64,000 nucleotides of DNA from Gordonia sediminis (lineage in GTDB: Bacteria > Actinomycetota > Actinomycetes > Mycobacteriales > Mycobacteriaceae): contig RZUM01000006.1 of assembly GCA_004193205.1 (NCBI GenBank), positions 62,001 through 126,000 of the forward strand. The letters are read 5' to 3'. The notes beneath the pieces are model-generated. The model worked only from the letters and a program-made list of their open reading frames with translations, searched no databases and was not told the origin of the DNA. The position numbers and the translations under genes are program-made. Shown one piece after another: positions 1 to 8,267 of the stretch (its first letter is position 1; each line of letters begins with the position of its first letter).

Positions 1-973
1 CGTAGTTCGCCTTGAACTCGGTGTATTCACCCGCGTCGCTGATGATCTCGATGATTTCTCGTGCATCGTAGGGAATTCGCGAGTCCGTCGGCACGACGTC
101 GTAGATGTCGGTTTGCGCGCGCAGCGGGTCGCGCGCGCCGACAGTCTCCCACTGCGGCTGCTCACGGGGGCCGAGCGTCGCCACGATCTCACGGACCTTG
201 GCCAGCGCCTGCTCGTCGTTGTCGACGAGGTGGTCGGTGACCCCGGAGACCGACGAGTGCATCGCTCCGCCGCCGAGTTCCTCGGCCGTCACGTCCTCGC
301 CGGTGGCCGCCTTCACCAGCGGCGGGCCGGCCAGGAAGATGGTGCCCTGATTACGCACGATGACCGTCTCGTCGCTCATCGCGGGCACGTAGGCACCGCC
401 CGCGGTCGACGACCCCAGCACCGCCGCGATCTGCGGGATACCTGACGCACTCATCGTCGCCTGGTTGAAGAAGATCCGGCCGAAGTGCTCGCGGTCGGGG
501 AACACGTCATCCTGCTGCAGCAGCATCGCGCCGCCGGAATCGACGAGGTAGATGCACGGCAGCCGGTTGGCCGCGGCGATCTCCTGGGCGCGGAGATGCT
601 TCTTGACGGTCACCGGGTAGTAGGTGCCACCGGAGACGGTCGCGTCGTTGGCGACGATCATGCATTCGCGACCGGCGACCCGACCCACGCCGGCGACGAC
701 ACCCGCCGAGGGCACCCGCCCGTCGTACATTCCGTGCGCGGCGAGCGGCGCGACTTCGAGGAACGGCGAACCCACGTCGAGGAGCCGGTCGACCCGGTCA
801 CGTGGGAGCAGTTTGCCCCGCGAGATGTGTCGTTCACGGGCCTTCTCCCCGCCTCCCTGGCGGGCCTCCCGCAGCCGGTCGCGCAGCAATGCGACGCCGG
901 ACAGGTGAGCCGCGCGGGAGCCCGTGTCGGAGGCCCCAGCGGTTGCTTCTGCACTGAAGATGCTGGTCACCAT
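1..973 (-). CDS. Methylcrotonyl-CoA carboxylase-type carboxyltransferase (beta subunit), 3' end outside window
   Basis: Biotin-dependent acyl-CoA carboxylase carboxyltransferase subunit, transferring CO2 from carboxybiotin to a branched acyl-CoA, probably 3-methylcrotonyl-CoA in leucine breakdown. About 324 codons are present and the C-terminal part is cut off by the window edge. Family motifs seen are [43 protein letters not shown] and [15 protein letters not shown], which are typical of MCC-beta rather than propionyl-CoA carboxylase. The ATG at 973 directly follows a 24-bp palindrome (980-1003), so transcription is probably controlled by a TetR regulator, perhaps the one at 5243-5875. It diverges from the indolepyruvate oxidoreductase gene, which suggests a joint amino-acid catabolic function. 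Substrate choice is inferred from motif memory, not from structure. Confidence 0.85.
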   Translation of the reverse strand, partial: MVTSIFSAEATAGASDTGSRAAHLSGVALLRDRLREARQGGGEKARERHISRGKLLPRDRVDRLLDVGSPFLEVAPLAAHGMYDGRVPSAGVVAGVGRVAGRECMIVANDATVSGGTYYPVTVKKHLRAQEIAAANRLPCIYLVDSGGAMLLQQDDVFPDREHFGRIFFNQATMSASGIPQIAAVLGSSTAGGAYVPAMSDETVIVRNQGTIFLAGPPLVKAATGEDVTAEELGGGAMHSSVSGVTDHLVDNDEQALAKVREIVATLGPREQPQWETVGARDPLRAQTDIYDVVPTDSRIPYDAREIIEIISDAGEYTEFKANY

Positions 974-979
974 CAACCT

Positions 980-1003
980 TTCAGTTAGTGGTTGTTAACT
1001 GAA
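980..1003. promoter_or_regulatory. TetR-type operator palindrome between MCC-beta and iorAB
   Basis: Perfect inverted repeat with arms TTCAGTTA and TAACTGAA separated by 8 bp. It lies 6 bp upstream of the carboxyltransferase start on the minus strand and about 190 bp upstream of iorAB on the plus strand. Size and symmetry fit a TetR-family dimer site. The candidate regulator is the TetR gene at 5243-5875, because relatives of that protein sit beside leucine/acyl-CoA degradation operons in mycobacteria. Binding is inferred. Confidence 0.6.
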
Positions 1004-1193
1004 TGCATCGTACGACAGAACGGGGGCACTTGTCACCTGCCTTCACATTCTGTCAGCCAAGGTGACGTGGATCACGGAATTCCGTACTGTGGAGAGAGGC
1101 CCGCCACCCCTGGGCCCGCCACAACAGATGCCCGCGACACCACCACCCATGGCTGTCGGGGACCGAAATATGAACAGAAGGCCAGGTAACCCC

Positions 1194-4100
1194 ATGACCC
1201 TCGCAGACGACCGCGCCCACAGACTCGGCAGCTATTCCGAGCCGGAGACCGCCCCGTTCACCGGGGCCTCGTTCTCCCTCGACGACCGCTACACACGCGA
1301 GTCGGGCACGATTTACCTCACCGGCATCCAGGCCCTCGTCCGGATGGTCCGGGACCGCGCTCGCATCGACCGGCGCCAGAATCTGCGCACCGCCTCCTTC
1401 ATCTCCGGCTACGAGGGCTCCCCGCTGGCCGGCTACGACCTCGAGATCGCACGCCGCAAGAACTACCTCGAACCTCTGGACATCCTGCATCGCCCGGGCC
1501 TCAACGAAGAGCTCGCCGCCACCTCGGTGATGGGCTCGCAGATCGCCGGACAGCTGACCGACCTCGCACCCGACCCCGAGGGCAACGCACGCGACGGCGT
1601 CGTCGGATACTGGTACGGCAAGGCTCCCGGTCTGGATCGGGCCGCCGATGCGCTGCGGCACGCGAACATGATCGGCACCCACCCGTCGGGCGGAGCCGTC
1701 GCGATCGTCGGCGACGACCCGGGCGCGAAAAGCTCGACACTGCCCTGCGCATCGGAGATGGCGCTCGCCGACTTCTACATGCCGATCCTGTATCCCGCTG
1801 ATTCGCAGGACATCCTGGACCTCGGTGTGCACGCCGCGGTCATGAGCCGGGTCAGTGGCCTGTGGACGTCGCTGAAGATCTCCGCGCACGTCGCCGACGG
1901 TGCATCGACCGCCGAGGTCGATCCGACACGGATCATGCCGGTCTACGGCGATCTGGGCCGCAGCCCGCACGTTCCGAGCGGCAACCTCCTGGGCGCGAAC
2001 CTGAAGGAGCTGGAACAGAATCAGCTCACGATCCGGATTCCCCGCGCCCTGGAATACGCTCGCCTCAACGGTGTCAACCGCATCGTCGTGTCGAGCTCCG
2101 ACGACCGCATCGGTATCGTGGCCGCCGGCAAGACCTATCTCGATCTGCGAGAGTCGTTGCGGCTCATCGGGATCAGTGACAGTGATCTGCACCGTCTCGG
2201 CATCCGTATCCTCAAGCTCGGCATGGTCTACCCGATCGAGCGGGACATCCTGAACCGCTTCATGTTCGACACGGCCACCGGCGGCCTCGACGAGGTGATC
2301 ATCGTCGAGGAGAAGCGCGACTTCATCGAGACGATGATGCGCGACATCCTCTTCCGGCATCCGCGGGCCCCGCGCATCGTCGGCAAGGTCAACGAGGACG
2401 GTTCGACACTGTTCTCCCGATTCGGCGAACTCGACGTCGACGCGGTGACCCGCGGCCTCGCGAACCGTCTCGCCCGGCACCATGACATCGACGCGGCCCG
2501 GGACTGGCTCGACCGCAAGGCCGCCCGGCCGACCCGCATCGACCTGCCGCTCGCCGTGCGCAGCCCCTATTTCTGCTCAGGGTGTCCGCACAACAGCTCG
2601 ACGAAGGTCTCCGATGACACGTTGGTCGGGGCCGGCATCGGTTGCCACGTCATGGTGCTGCTGATGGACCCGAAGCAGGTCGGCGACGTCGTCGGAGTCA
2701 CCCAGATGGGTGGGGAGGGTGCACAGTGGCTCGGCATGGCGCCGTTCGTGACCCAGAACCACTTCGTACAGAACGTCGGCGACGGCACATTCATGCACTC
2801 GGCTTCGCTGGCCCTGCGCGCCGCGGTGGCATCGGGCGAGAACATCACCTACAAGCTGCTCTACAACGGCACCGTCGCGATGACCGGCGGACAGGATCCG
2901 GTGGGCGCCATGGATCTGCCGCGTCTGACGTCACTGCTCCTCGACGAACGGGTGGCACGGGTCGTGGTCACCTCCGACGATCCCAAGCGCATCAGGGCGC
3001 TCGGGCTCCGGAAGGAGGTCGAGGTCCGGCATCGCGACGAGATGCTCGACGTGCAGACCGAACTCGCTGCGGTACCCGGGGTCACCGTGCTCGTACACGA
3101 CCAGTACTGCGCCGCGGAGAAGCGCCGCAAGCGCAAGCGGGGCACCCTGGACACGCCGAACCAGCGGGTGATGATCAACGAGCGCATCTGCGAGGGCTGC
3201 GGTGATTGCGGCGAGAAGTCCAATTGCCTCTCCGTGCATCCGGTCGAGACCGAGTTCGGGCGCAAGACGCGCATCGACCAGAGTTCCTGCAACCTGGACT
3301 TCTCCTGCCTCAAGGGAGACTGCCCGTCGTTCGTCACCGTCACCCCCGGGACACGACGTGACCGTTCCCGCGCCGACGACATCGACGCCACGGTGCTTCC
3401 CGCTCCGATGATGCCGACGCTGCGGGACACGTTCTCGATGCGTGTCACCGGTATCGGCGGTACCGGCGTGGTCACGGTGTCGCAGGTGCTCGCCACTGCC
3501 GCGGTGCTCGACGGCCACGCGGCCCGCACCGTCGACATGACCGGGCTCGCCCAGAAGGGCGGCGCCGTCGTGAGCGATGTGAAGGTCTCCCCGACCGTCG
3601 TCGACCAGGCCGCCAAGGTGGCTTCCGACGAATGCGATCTCTATCTGGCGTGCGATCCGTTGGTCGGCACCGATCCGGTCAACCTCAAGGTCGCCGCGCC
3701 CGAGAAGACCGTGGCCGTCGTCTCGACGACGCAGATCCCCACGGGCGCCATGGTCATCGACACCACGGTCGGTTTCCCGGCCGACGCTCAGGTCCACTCC
3801 GCGATCGACGCGAAGGTGAACCGGGCGGTGTATCTCGATCCCGGTGCGCTGTCGACGGGGCTGTTCGGCGACGAGCAGTACGCCAACATGGTCATGGTCG
3901 GGGCCGCGCTTCAGGCCGGCGCGCTCGCCATCTCGGCGGACGCCATCGAACGGGCCATCGAGCTCAACGGTGTCGCGGTCGAGGCCAACATCCAGGCGTT
4001 CCGTCGGGGACGGCAGGTCGTCGTCGATCCGGATGCGGTGTCGGAGGCCCTGGCGGCGATGCACGGCGCATCGTCGTCCGAACTCGCCCCGAGTGCGCAC

Positions 4101-4757
4101 GTGCTGGCGGAGGTGGCACGGCTGGGATTCGGCGACGAACTCTCGCGCACGGTCGCGATCCGCTACGACGAGTTGATCGCCTACGCCGACGAGCGTTATG
4201 CGCGTGAGTATCTCGACCTGGTCGCGCGGGTGCACGGCAGCGCTCACGGCGACGGTCTGACCGACGCGGTGGCCCGCAACCTCTACAAGTTGATGGCGTA
4301 CAAGGACGAGTACGAGGTCGCCCGCCTCACCGCGGACCCCGACTTCGCCGCCACGATCGCCGAACAGTTCGGCGACGACGCGGAGGTCGCGGTGCGGCTG
4401 CACCCGCCGACACTGCGCGAGATGGGCATGAAGGAGAAGATGTCGCTGGGCGCGTGGGCCGACCGCCCGATGGCGGGCCTGGCCAAGATGAAGCGACTGC
4501 GCGGAACCAAGCTGGACCCGTTCGGCCGCAGCGAGGTCCGGCGAACCGAGCGCGCTCTGATCGTCGAGTACCGGGAGATCGTCGACGCCATCCTGAGTGG
4601 GCTGGCGAGCGGACGGATCGGGGCGGATCACCTTCCCGCCGCCGTCGACCTCGCCGATCTGCCCGACATGGTTCGTGGCTACGAGAGCATCAAGATGCGT
4701 AACGTCGCCCGCTACCGCGAGGAGGTCACCCGCCGGCGCGCCGCACTCGGCATCTGA
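1194..4757 (+). CDS. Indolepyruvate:ferredoxin oxidoreductase, fused alpha/beta/gamma type
   Basis: Single-chain 2-oxoacid oxidoreductase of about 1,187 residues. It oxidatively decarboxylates aryl (or branched) pyruvates to acyl-CoA using ThDP and Fe-S clusters. The N-terminal pyrimidine-binding region has GYEGSPLAGYD. The central ThDP region has CSGCPHNSSTKV, GIGCHVM and TQMGGEGAQWLG. A cysteine-rich ferredoxin-like segment follows (CEGCGDCGEKSNC, then SCNLDFSCLKGDCPS). The C-terminal gamma domain starts GIGGTGVVTVSQVL and contains DMTGLAQKGGAV. The order matches actinobacterial fused indolepyruvate oxidoreductases. ATG 1194 is chosen because AGAAGG lies about 13 bp upstream and homology begins soon after; earlier in-frame starts at 1062 and 1170 lack support. 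It is divergent from the carboxyltransferase gene across a shared palindrome, so co-regulation in amino-acid catabolism is likely. Confidence 0.92.
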   Translation: MTLADDRAHRLGSYSEPETAPFTGASFSLDDRYTRESGTIYLTGIQALVRMVRDRARIDRRQNLRTASFISGYEGSPLAGYDLEIARRKNYLEPLDILHRPGLNEELAATSVMGSQIAGQLTDLAPDPEGNARDGVVGYWYGKAPGLDRAADALRHANMIGTHPSGGAVAIVGDDPGAKSSTLPCASEMALADFYMPILYPADSQDILDLGVHAAVMSRVSGLWTSLKISAHVADGASTAEVDPTRIMPVYGDLGRSPHVPSGNLLGANLKELEQNQLTIRIPRALEYARLNGVNRIVVSSSDDRIGIVAAGKTYLDLRESLRLIGISDSDLHRLGIRILKLGMVYPIERDILNRFMFDTATGGLDEVIIVEEKRDFIETMMRDILFRHPRAPRIVGKVNEDGSTLFSRFGELDVDAVTRGLANRLARHHDIDAARDWLDRKAARPTRIDLPLAVRSPYFCSGCPHNSSTKVSDDTLVGAGIGCHVMVLLMDPKQVGDVVGVTQMGGEGAQWLGMAPFVTQNHFVQNVGDGTFMHSASLALRAAVASGENITYKLLYNGTVAMTGGQDPVGAMDLPRLTSLLLDERVARVVVTSDDPKRIRALGLRKEVEVRHRDEMLDVQTELAAVPGVTVLVHDQYCAAEKRRKRKRGTLDTPNQRVMINERICEGCGDCGEKSNCLSVHPVETEFGRKTRIDQSSCNLDFSCLKGDCPSFVTVTPGTRRDRSRADDIDATVLPAPMMPTLRDTFSMRVTGIGGTGVVTVSQVLATAAVLDGHAARTVDMTGLAQKGGAVVSDVKVSPTVVDQAAKVASDECDLYLACDPLVGTDPVNLKVAAPEKTVAVVSTTQIPTGAMVIDTTVGFPADAQVHSAIDAKVNRAVYLDPGALSTGLFGDEQYANMVMVGAALQAGALAISADAIERAIELNGVAVEANIQAFRRGRQVVVDPDAVSEALAAMHGASSSELAPSAHVLAEVARLGFGDELSRTVAIRYDELIAYADERYAREYLDLVARVHGSAHGDGLTDAVARNLYKLMAYKDEYEVARLTADPDFAATIAEQFGDDAEVAVRLHPPTLREMGMKEKMSLGAWADRPMAGLAKMKRLRGTKLDPFGRSEVRRTERALIVEYREIVDAILSGLASGRIGADHLPAAVDLADLPDMVRGYESIKMRNVARYREEVTRRRAALGI

Positions 4758-4761
4758 GCCC

Positions 4762-5217
4762 GAGTGGCCTCGATACGCCACTCAGTCCGTTCGCGGCTAC
4801 TCGACCAGCGGTTGGGCCCCACCGCTGGTCGAGTGCGACGCGCGAGCGAACCCTAGCGACCAGCCGAAAGGATCCCCCTCCGCCTTTACCGCCGATCGAG
4901 TAGCGCCGCGCCAGCCGAGGCCGCGTATCGAGATCACCCCAGCGACCAGCAGAAGGGACACTCCCCACCGCTGATCGAGTGCGCGAGTGAGCGAATCGAG
5001 TGGCCTCGATACGCCACTCACTCCGTTCGCGGCTACTCGACCAGCGGTTGGGGCGCGCCAGCGGCTTTACCGCTGGTCGAGTGCGACGAGCGAGCGAAGC
5101 GAGCCCGACGCGTATCGAGACCACCCCAGCGACCAGCCGAAAGGATCCCCCACCACCGCCTTTACCGCCGATCGAGTAGCGCCCGAGGCGCCAGCCGAGG
5201 CCGCGTATCGAGATCAC
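4762..5217. repeat. Two tandem copies of a 236-bp non-coding repeat
   Basis: A unit beginning gagtggcctcgatacg at 4762 recurs at 4998, giving a 236-bp period; both copies end with gcgtatcgagatcacc. Each copy contains an inverted repeat with 12-bp arms CTCGACCAGCGG / CCGCTGGTCGAG (4800-4833 and 5036-5081) and a shared tttaccgccgatcgagtagc word. The copies differ by small indels, for example extra bases between the hairpin arms in copy 2. The repeat fills the space between the 3' end of iorAB and the 3' end of the TetR gene. The small open frames across it are low-complexity and appear on both strands, so it is treated as non-coding. Such tcgagtagc / gcgtatcgaga repeats resemble dispersed intergenic elements of Gordonia-type genomes. 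Confidence 0.85.
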
Positions 5218-5242
5218 CGCACCGCACCGAGAATCCGAGTGT

Positions 5243-5875
5243 TCAGGATCGCCGCGCCAGCAACGCCGACCAGGCCATCGACGTCAACAGTTTCCGAAGC
5301 TCGGCTTCCGGGTACGGCGGCAACCGATGCGACGAGTTGAGCAGGCCAAAGGTCGCGTGGACGCGGACCCTGGCCTCCTCCCGCGTCATCCCTGCGGTGC
5401 CCGCCTCGGTGTGCACCGCCAACAACACGTCCACCCACTGTTCGACGTAGCGACGCTGCAGCAACCGCACCTGATGGTTGGCGTCTGGGGTCATTGACGA
5501 GAGGTCGCGATCCTGGACGGCGATCAGATCGGGTTTGGTGACCAGGACGTCGATGTGGAAGCCGATGAGGTCGCGCAGTGTCTGCTCGGGCGATTCCGCG
5601 CGACCGACCACCTCGGCACCACCGTCGTGCAACCGCTGGCTGATGTCGACGAGCATCTGATCGAGCAGGTCGATCTTCGACGAGAAGTGCCGGTACATGG
5701 CGGGGCCGCTCACCCCGACCGCCCCGCCGATGTCCTCGAGCGTCACCCCCGCGAAGCCACGATCGGCCATCAGCCGCGCAGCGGCCTCCAACAGTTCGGC
5801 CCGCCGGGCCGCCTTCGCCTGACCGCGTCGCGTGCGGGCGACCGGTTCAGGCGACGGGGTGGGCTGCGTGGTCAT
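5243..5875 (-). CDS. TetR family transcriptional regulator
   Basis: A 210-residue TetR repressor. After a basic N-terminal tail (RTRRGQAKAARR) comes the helix-turn-helix FAGVTLEDIGGAVGVSG..MYRHF at about residues 40-62, followed by an all-helical ligand domain. The sequence resembles the subgroup that controls acyl-CoA and leucine degradation genes in mycobacteria (Rv2506-like, SACE_7040 family). It is convergent with iorAB across the duplicated repeat, and no obvious copy of the 980-1003 palindrome lies at its own start. A role in controlling the MCC-beta/iorAB divergent promoter is an inference from family and proximity. The ATG at 5875 is the first start before the conserved region. Confidence 0.82.
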   Translation of the reverse strand: MTTQPTPSPEPVARTRRGQAKAARRAELLEAAARLMADRGFAGVTLEDIGGAVGVSGPAMYRHFSSKIDLLDQMLVDISQRLHDGGAEVVGRAESPEQTLRDLIGFHIDVLVTKPDLIAVQDRDLSSMTPDANHQVRLLQRRYVEQWVDVLLAVHTEAGTAGMTREEARVRVHATFGLLNSSHRLPPYPEAELRKLLTSMAWSALLARRS

Positions 5876-5926
5876 GATGAGTTCGCACTTTACCGCCGCA
5901 CCGGCGCCACGCGGAGCGCCGGTCGA

Positions 5927-6553
5927 TCACCACCCGTTGAGGTGCAGCACGTCGTCGAGCGGCCGGCGCGGCGCCGGACGGAAATCGGTGCCCTTGGTGT
6001 AGGCGACCGGCAGCAGGACCCCCTGATGGACGGTCGAGGGGATGCCGAGGATCTGCGCGACCTCGCGCTCGTAGACGAGGTGCAGCGTCGTCCACGCCGA
6101 CCCCAGCCCGCGTGCCCGCAGCGCCAGAGAGAAGCTCCACGCCGCGGGCAGCAACGACCCCCACATGCTCGCCTGATTGCCGGGCGGCAGGTCACTGCCG
6201 GTATAGATCGCACCGAGCACCAGCACCGGAACCTGTCCCATGACGTCGGCGAGGTATTGCGAGCTCGACCGGATGCGCCCCATCGTCGCGTCGTCGGTCT
6301 TGGGACGCGACGCCGCGTATTCGGTGTACGAGCGTGCGTAGTGGTCGGCGACCTTCTGTTTGAGGTCGGCATCGGTCAGCACGATCCAGTGCCAACTCTG
6401 CGTGTTGCTCCCCGACGGTGCCTGCAGCGCGATGTCGAGGCATTCGTGGATGACGTCGAGCGGCACCGGTCGATCGAGGTCGAGACGTTTGCGCACCGAG
6501 CGGGTGGTGGTGAGGAGTTCATCGGGATTGAGGGAGAGCAATTCGGCGACCAT
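5927..6553 (-). CDS. Nitroreductase family protein (FMN-dependent)
   Basis: A 208-residue nitroreductase-fold oxidoreductase, expected to be an FMN-binding homodimer that reduces nitro- or quinone-type substrates with NAD(P)H. Visible features are the N-terminal RSVRKRLDLDRPVP (FMN phosphate site), QAPSGSNTQSWHWIV (flavin-binding segment), and the C-terminal GIPSTVHQGVLLPVAYTKG. A longer frame starts at 6619, but GAGAGGGTGAAG just upstream of ATG 6553 decides the shorter start. It is followed downstream only by the intergenic space before the TetR gene; upstream is the potassium channel gene on the same strand with a gap of about 120 bp. Natural substrate unknown. Confidence 0.85.
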   Translation of the reverse strand: MVAELLSLNPDELLTTTRSVRKRLDLDRPVPLDVIHECLDIALQAPSGSNTQSWHWIVLTDADLKQKVADHYARSYTEYAASRPKTDDATMGRIRSSSQYLADVMGQVPVLVLGAIYTGSDLPPGNQASMWGSLLPAAWSFSLALRARGLGSAWTTLHLVYEREVAQILGIPSTVHQGVLLPVAYTKGTDFRPAPRRPLDDVLHLNGW

Positions 6554-6671
6554 CTCTTCACCCTCTCGCGGCACGGGACGCGATTCAACCACTTTGCCGA
6601 CCACGCCTCGAGGCACCACTCGGCGAGCAGGCTTTATGCAGGTCAGAACCCTGGTCCGACAACTCGTCGGC

Positions 6672-6971
6672 TCAGCGTTGGCCGCGTCGCGCCAGCCGGG
6701 CGTTGAGGAAGCTGACGAGGATCGTCACTCCGGAGAGAAGGTAAACCACCGTGAAGAGCTTGGCCGCGTCACTGGTCGGGGTGAGGTCACCGAACCCCAC
6801 CGTGGTCAGTGCGACCGTGCTGAAGTAGAGCGAGTCCACCCAACTCCAGTTCTCGAGAAGGTGGTAGACGATGGTGCCCGTCACGAGCAGCACTAACGCG
6901 GCGATCCGGAGGCGGTTATAGCCGAGGGACTTGGCTGAGGGAGACGGATCGGGTGTGGTCGGCTGGGGCAT
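6672..6971 (-). CDS. Two-TM potassium channel pore protein
   Basis: A 99-residue Ion_trans_2-type channel subunit. It has one transmembrane helix at about residues 21-40, a pore helix and the selectivity filter TTVGFGDL (residues 56-63), then a second helix at about 70-90 ending in a short basic tail. This is the KcsA-like minimal architecture, forming a tetrameric K+ pore in the cytoplasmic membrane; there is no RCK domain or cytoplasmic gate. The ATG at 6971 is preceded by CAGGAGG (about 6 bp), a strong ribosome site. The upstream FUSC gene on the same strand ends only 25 bp away, so the two may be co-transcribed. Confidence 0.85.
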   Translation of the reverse strand: MPQPTTPDPSPSAKSLGYNRLRIAALVLLVTGTIVYHLLENWSWVDSLYFSTVALTTVGFGDLTPTSDAAKLFTVVYLLSGVTILVSFLNARLARRGQR

Positions 6972-6996
6972 GAAACCTCCTGTGGCGGTGAGTGAA

Positions 6997-8073
6997 CTAG
7001 GAGACGGGTGCCTCGCCCGCCCCCGTCTTGCGTGCCGAGAGCCGACGGACGAGGGCCTCCGCCACGACTGCGACGACCAGCCCGACGCCGGCCCCGACGA
7101 GGTACTCCACCAGCCGGGCCTCGAGCGCGGCCACGCCTTCGTCGCGGAGCACGGCCGCGGCCATCAGTACGGGCAGCGGAGTCGTCAACGTCTTCGAGAG
7201 CGTCCCCGAGACCAGCAACAGCAACGCGCCGACGAGAAGCATCACCGTCGCGGTCGCGAGAACCACCGCCGACGACCACGGCGTCGCCGTCAGGACCACT
7301 GCGAGGCCCACTCCCAGCATCGCCCCAAGCACGGTCTGCGCTGCTGATCGTCGCGTGCGCGCGGCGGTCGGCCCGAGCACGCTGACCATGGCGAAGACCG
7401 CCCAGTAGGGCCGAAAACCGCCGGTTGCCGCTGCGGCGACCGCCAGCAGAACCGCCGCCAGTCCCCCCAGCAGAAGCGGGAGGACCCAGTCGGTCCATCG
7501 CGGTGACCGGACCATCCGTGCCAGCCGGGCGGTGTCGACTTCGACCGCCGACGCAGGCACGTCAAGGCGTGGAGCTCGAACGAACAAGGGCACCAGGAAT
7601 ATCAGGAGGGCAGCCCACGCCGAACCGGCGACACCGCCGGCCGCTACCGCGCTCAGGTCGGTGGTGTCGGAGACGAGCAAGCCGGCAAGCAGCCCCGCCG
7701 ACGAAACGGGGAACCATGCCAGCTGCGCCGGTACTCCCACCTGCAGCATCGCGCCCTGGAGGACGAAGAGTACGAACACCCAGAGTGTGCCCCCGGCGGG
7801 TTCCGTCGCCAGATGGCCACCGACGATGATGGCCACCGGGGTGGCCACGGCCGAGACCGCCACCCACCGCCAGTTCGAGAGGTCCGGGCCGAGGCTGCAG
7901 AACGTGACCAGTAGCGCAGTCAGTGACGCCGTCGCACCGAGAGTCGACACAGAACCGGACACAGCCGCCTCGACCAGCGGCGGCAGCGCTACACCCAGCA
8001 GGAGCCGGACCGTCAGATCCCATCTCAACGCCGCCGCAAGCGGTTGTCGGGACGTGCCTGCTTCAGGATCCAT
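6997..8073 (-). CDS. FUSC family integral membrane protein
   Basis: A 358-residue membrane protein with two blocks of several hydrophobic helices (about residues 20-165 and 195-345) split by a polar linker, RAPRLDVPASAVEVDTARL. The C-terminal block has the FUSC signature region PYWAVFAMVSVLGPTAARTRRSA followed by helices. This fits fusaric-acid-resistance / aromatic-acid-exporter-like proteins (FUSC_2), presumed efflux proteins. It is 25 bp upstream of the potassium-channel gene, and its 5' end faces the DUF2252 gene across about 190 bp that carries the TGTGACA-N3-TGTCACA operator. Substrate not determinable. Confidence 0.75.
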   Translation of the reverse strand: MDPEAGTSRQPLAAALRWDLTVRLLLGVALPPLVEAAVSGSVSTLGATASLTALLVTFCSLGPDLSNWRWVAVSAVATPVAIIVGGHLATEPAGGTLWVFVLFVLQGAMLQVGVPAQLAWFPVSSAGLLAGLLVSDTTDLSAVAAGGVAGSAWAALLIFLVPLFVRAPRLDVPASAVEVDTARLARMVRSPRWTDWVLPLLLGGLAAVLLAVAAAATGGFRPYWAVFAMVSVLGPTAARTRRSAAQTVLGAMLGVGLAVVLTATPWSSAVVLATATVMLLVGALLLLVSGTLSKTLTTPLPVLMAAAVLRDEGVAALEARLVEYLVGAGVGLVVAVVAEALVRRLSARKTGAGEAPVS

Positions 8074-8221
8074 TGCGCGAATCCACCCTGGCTGCCTTCG
8101 CCGGGAGGCGTGACCGACGAAGGATCAGGTAACCCGGTGGTCTCATCATCGTGGTCCTACGCCTGCCCGTCTCCGGCTTCCATTCCTCACAGCCAGCGAA
8201 CCCTAGCGCGCCGGCCCGTTC

Positions 8222-8238
8222 TGTGACAGTGTGTCACA
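8222..8238. promoter_or_regulatory. Operator copy 1 (TGTGACA-gtg-TGTCACA) upstream of DUF2252 gene
   Basis: Perfect dyad TGTGACA-N3-TGTCACA. It overlaps an upstream in-frame ATG (8238), which argues that the gene really begins at ATG 8268, 30 bp downstream, behind GAGGGG. A nearly identical dyad lies upstream of the HAD phosphatase gene (10472-10488). The TetR gene encoded between them is the likely binder. Confidence 0.65.
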
Positions 8239-8267
8239 TGACGGTCGTCACGACGAGGGGCACCGAC

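Noticed and set aside
2931-4781. A 616-codon antisense open frame across iorAB, and other long antisense frames (e.g. 1053-2483).
   Set aside because: High GC gives long open frames on the opposite strand; composition is Arg/His/Gly/Val-rich, no domain is seen, and iorAB is well supported.
4726-5217. Glycine-rich reading frames (GGGGGSF words) in the duplicated repeat region.
   Set aside because: They arise from low-complexity hairpin repeats, lack ribosome sites, and occur on both strands at once.
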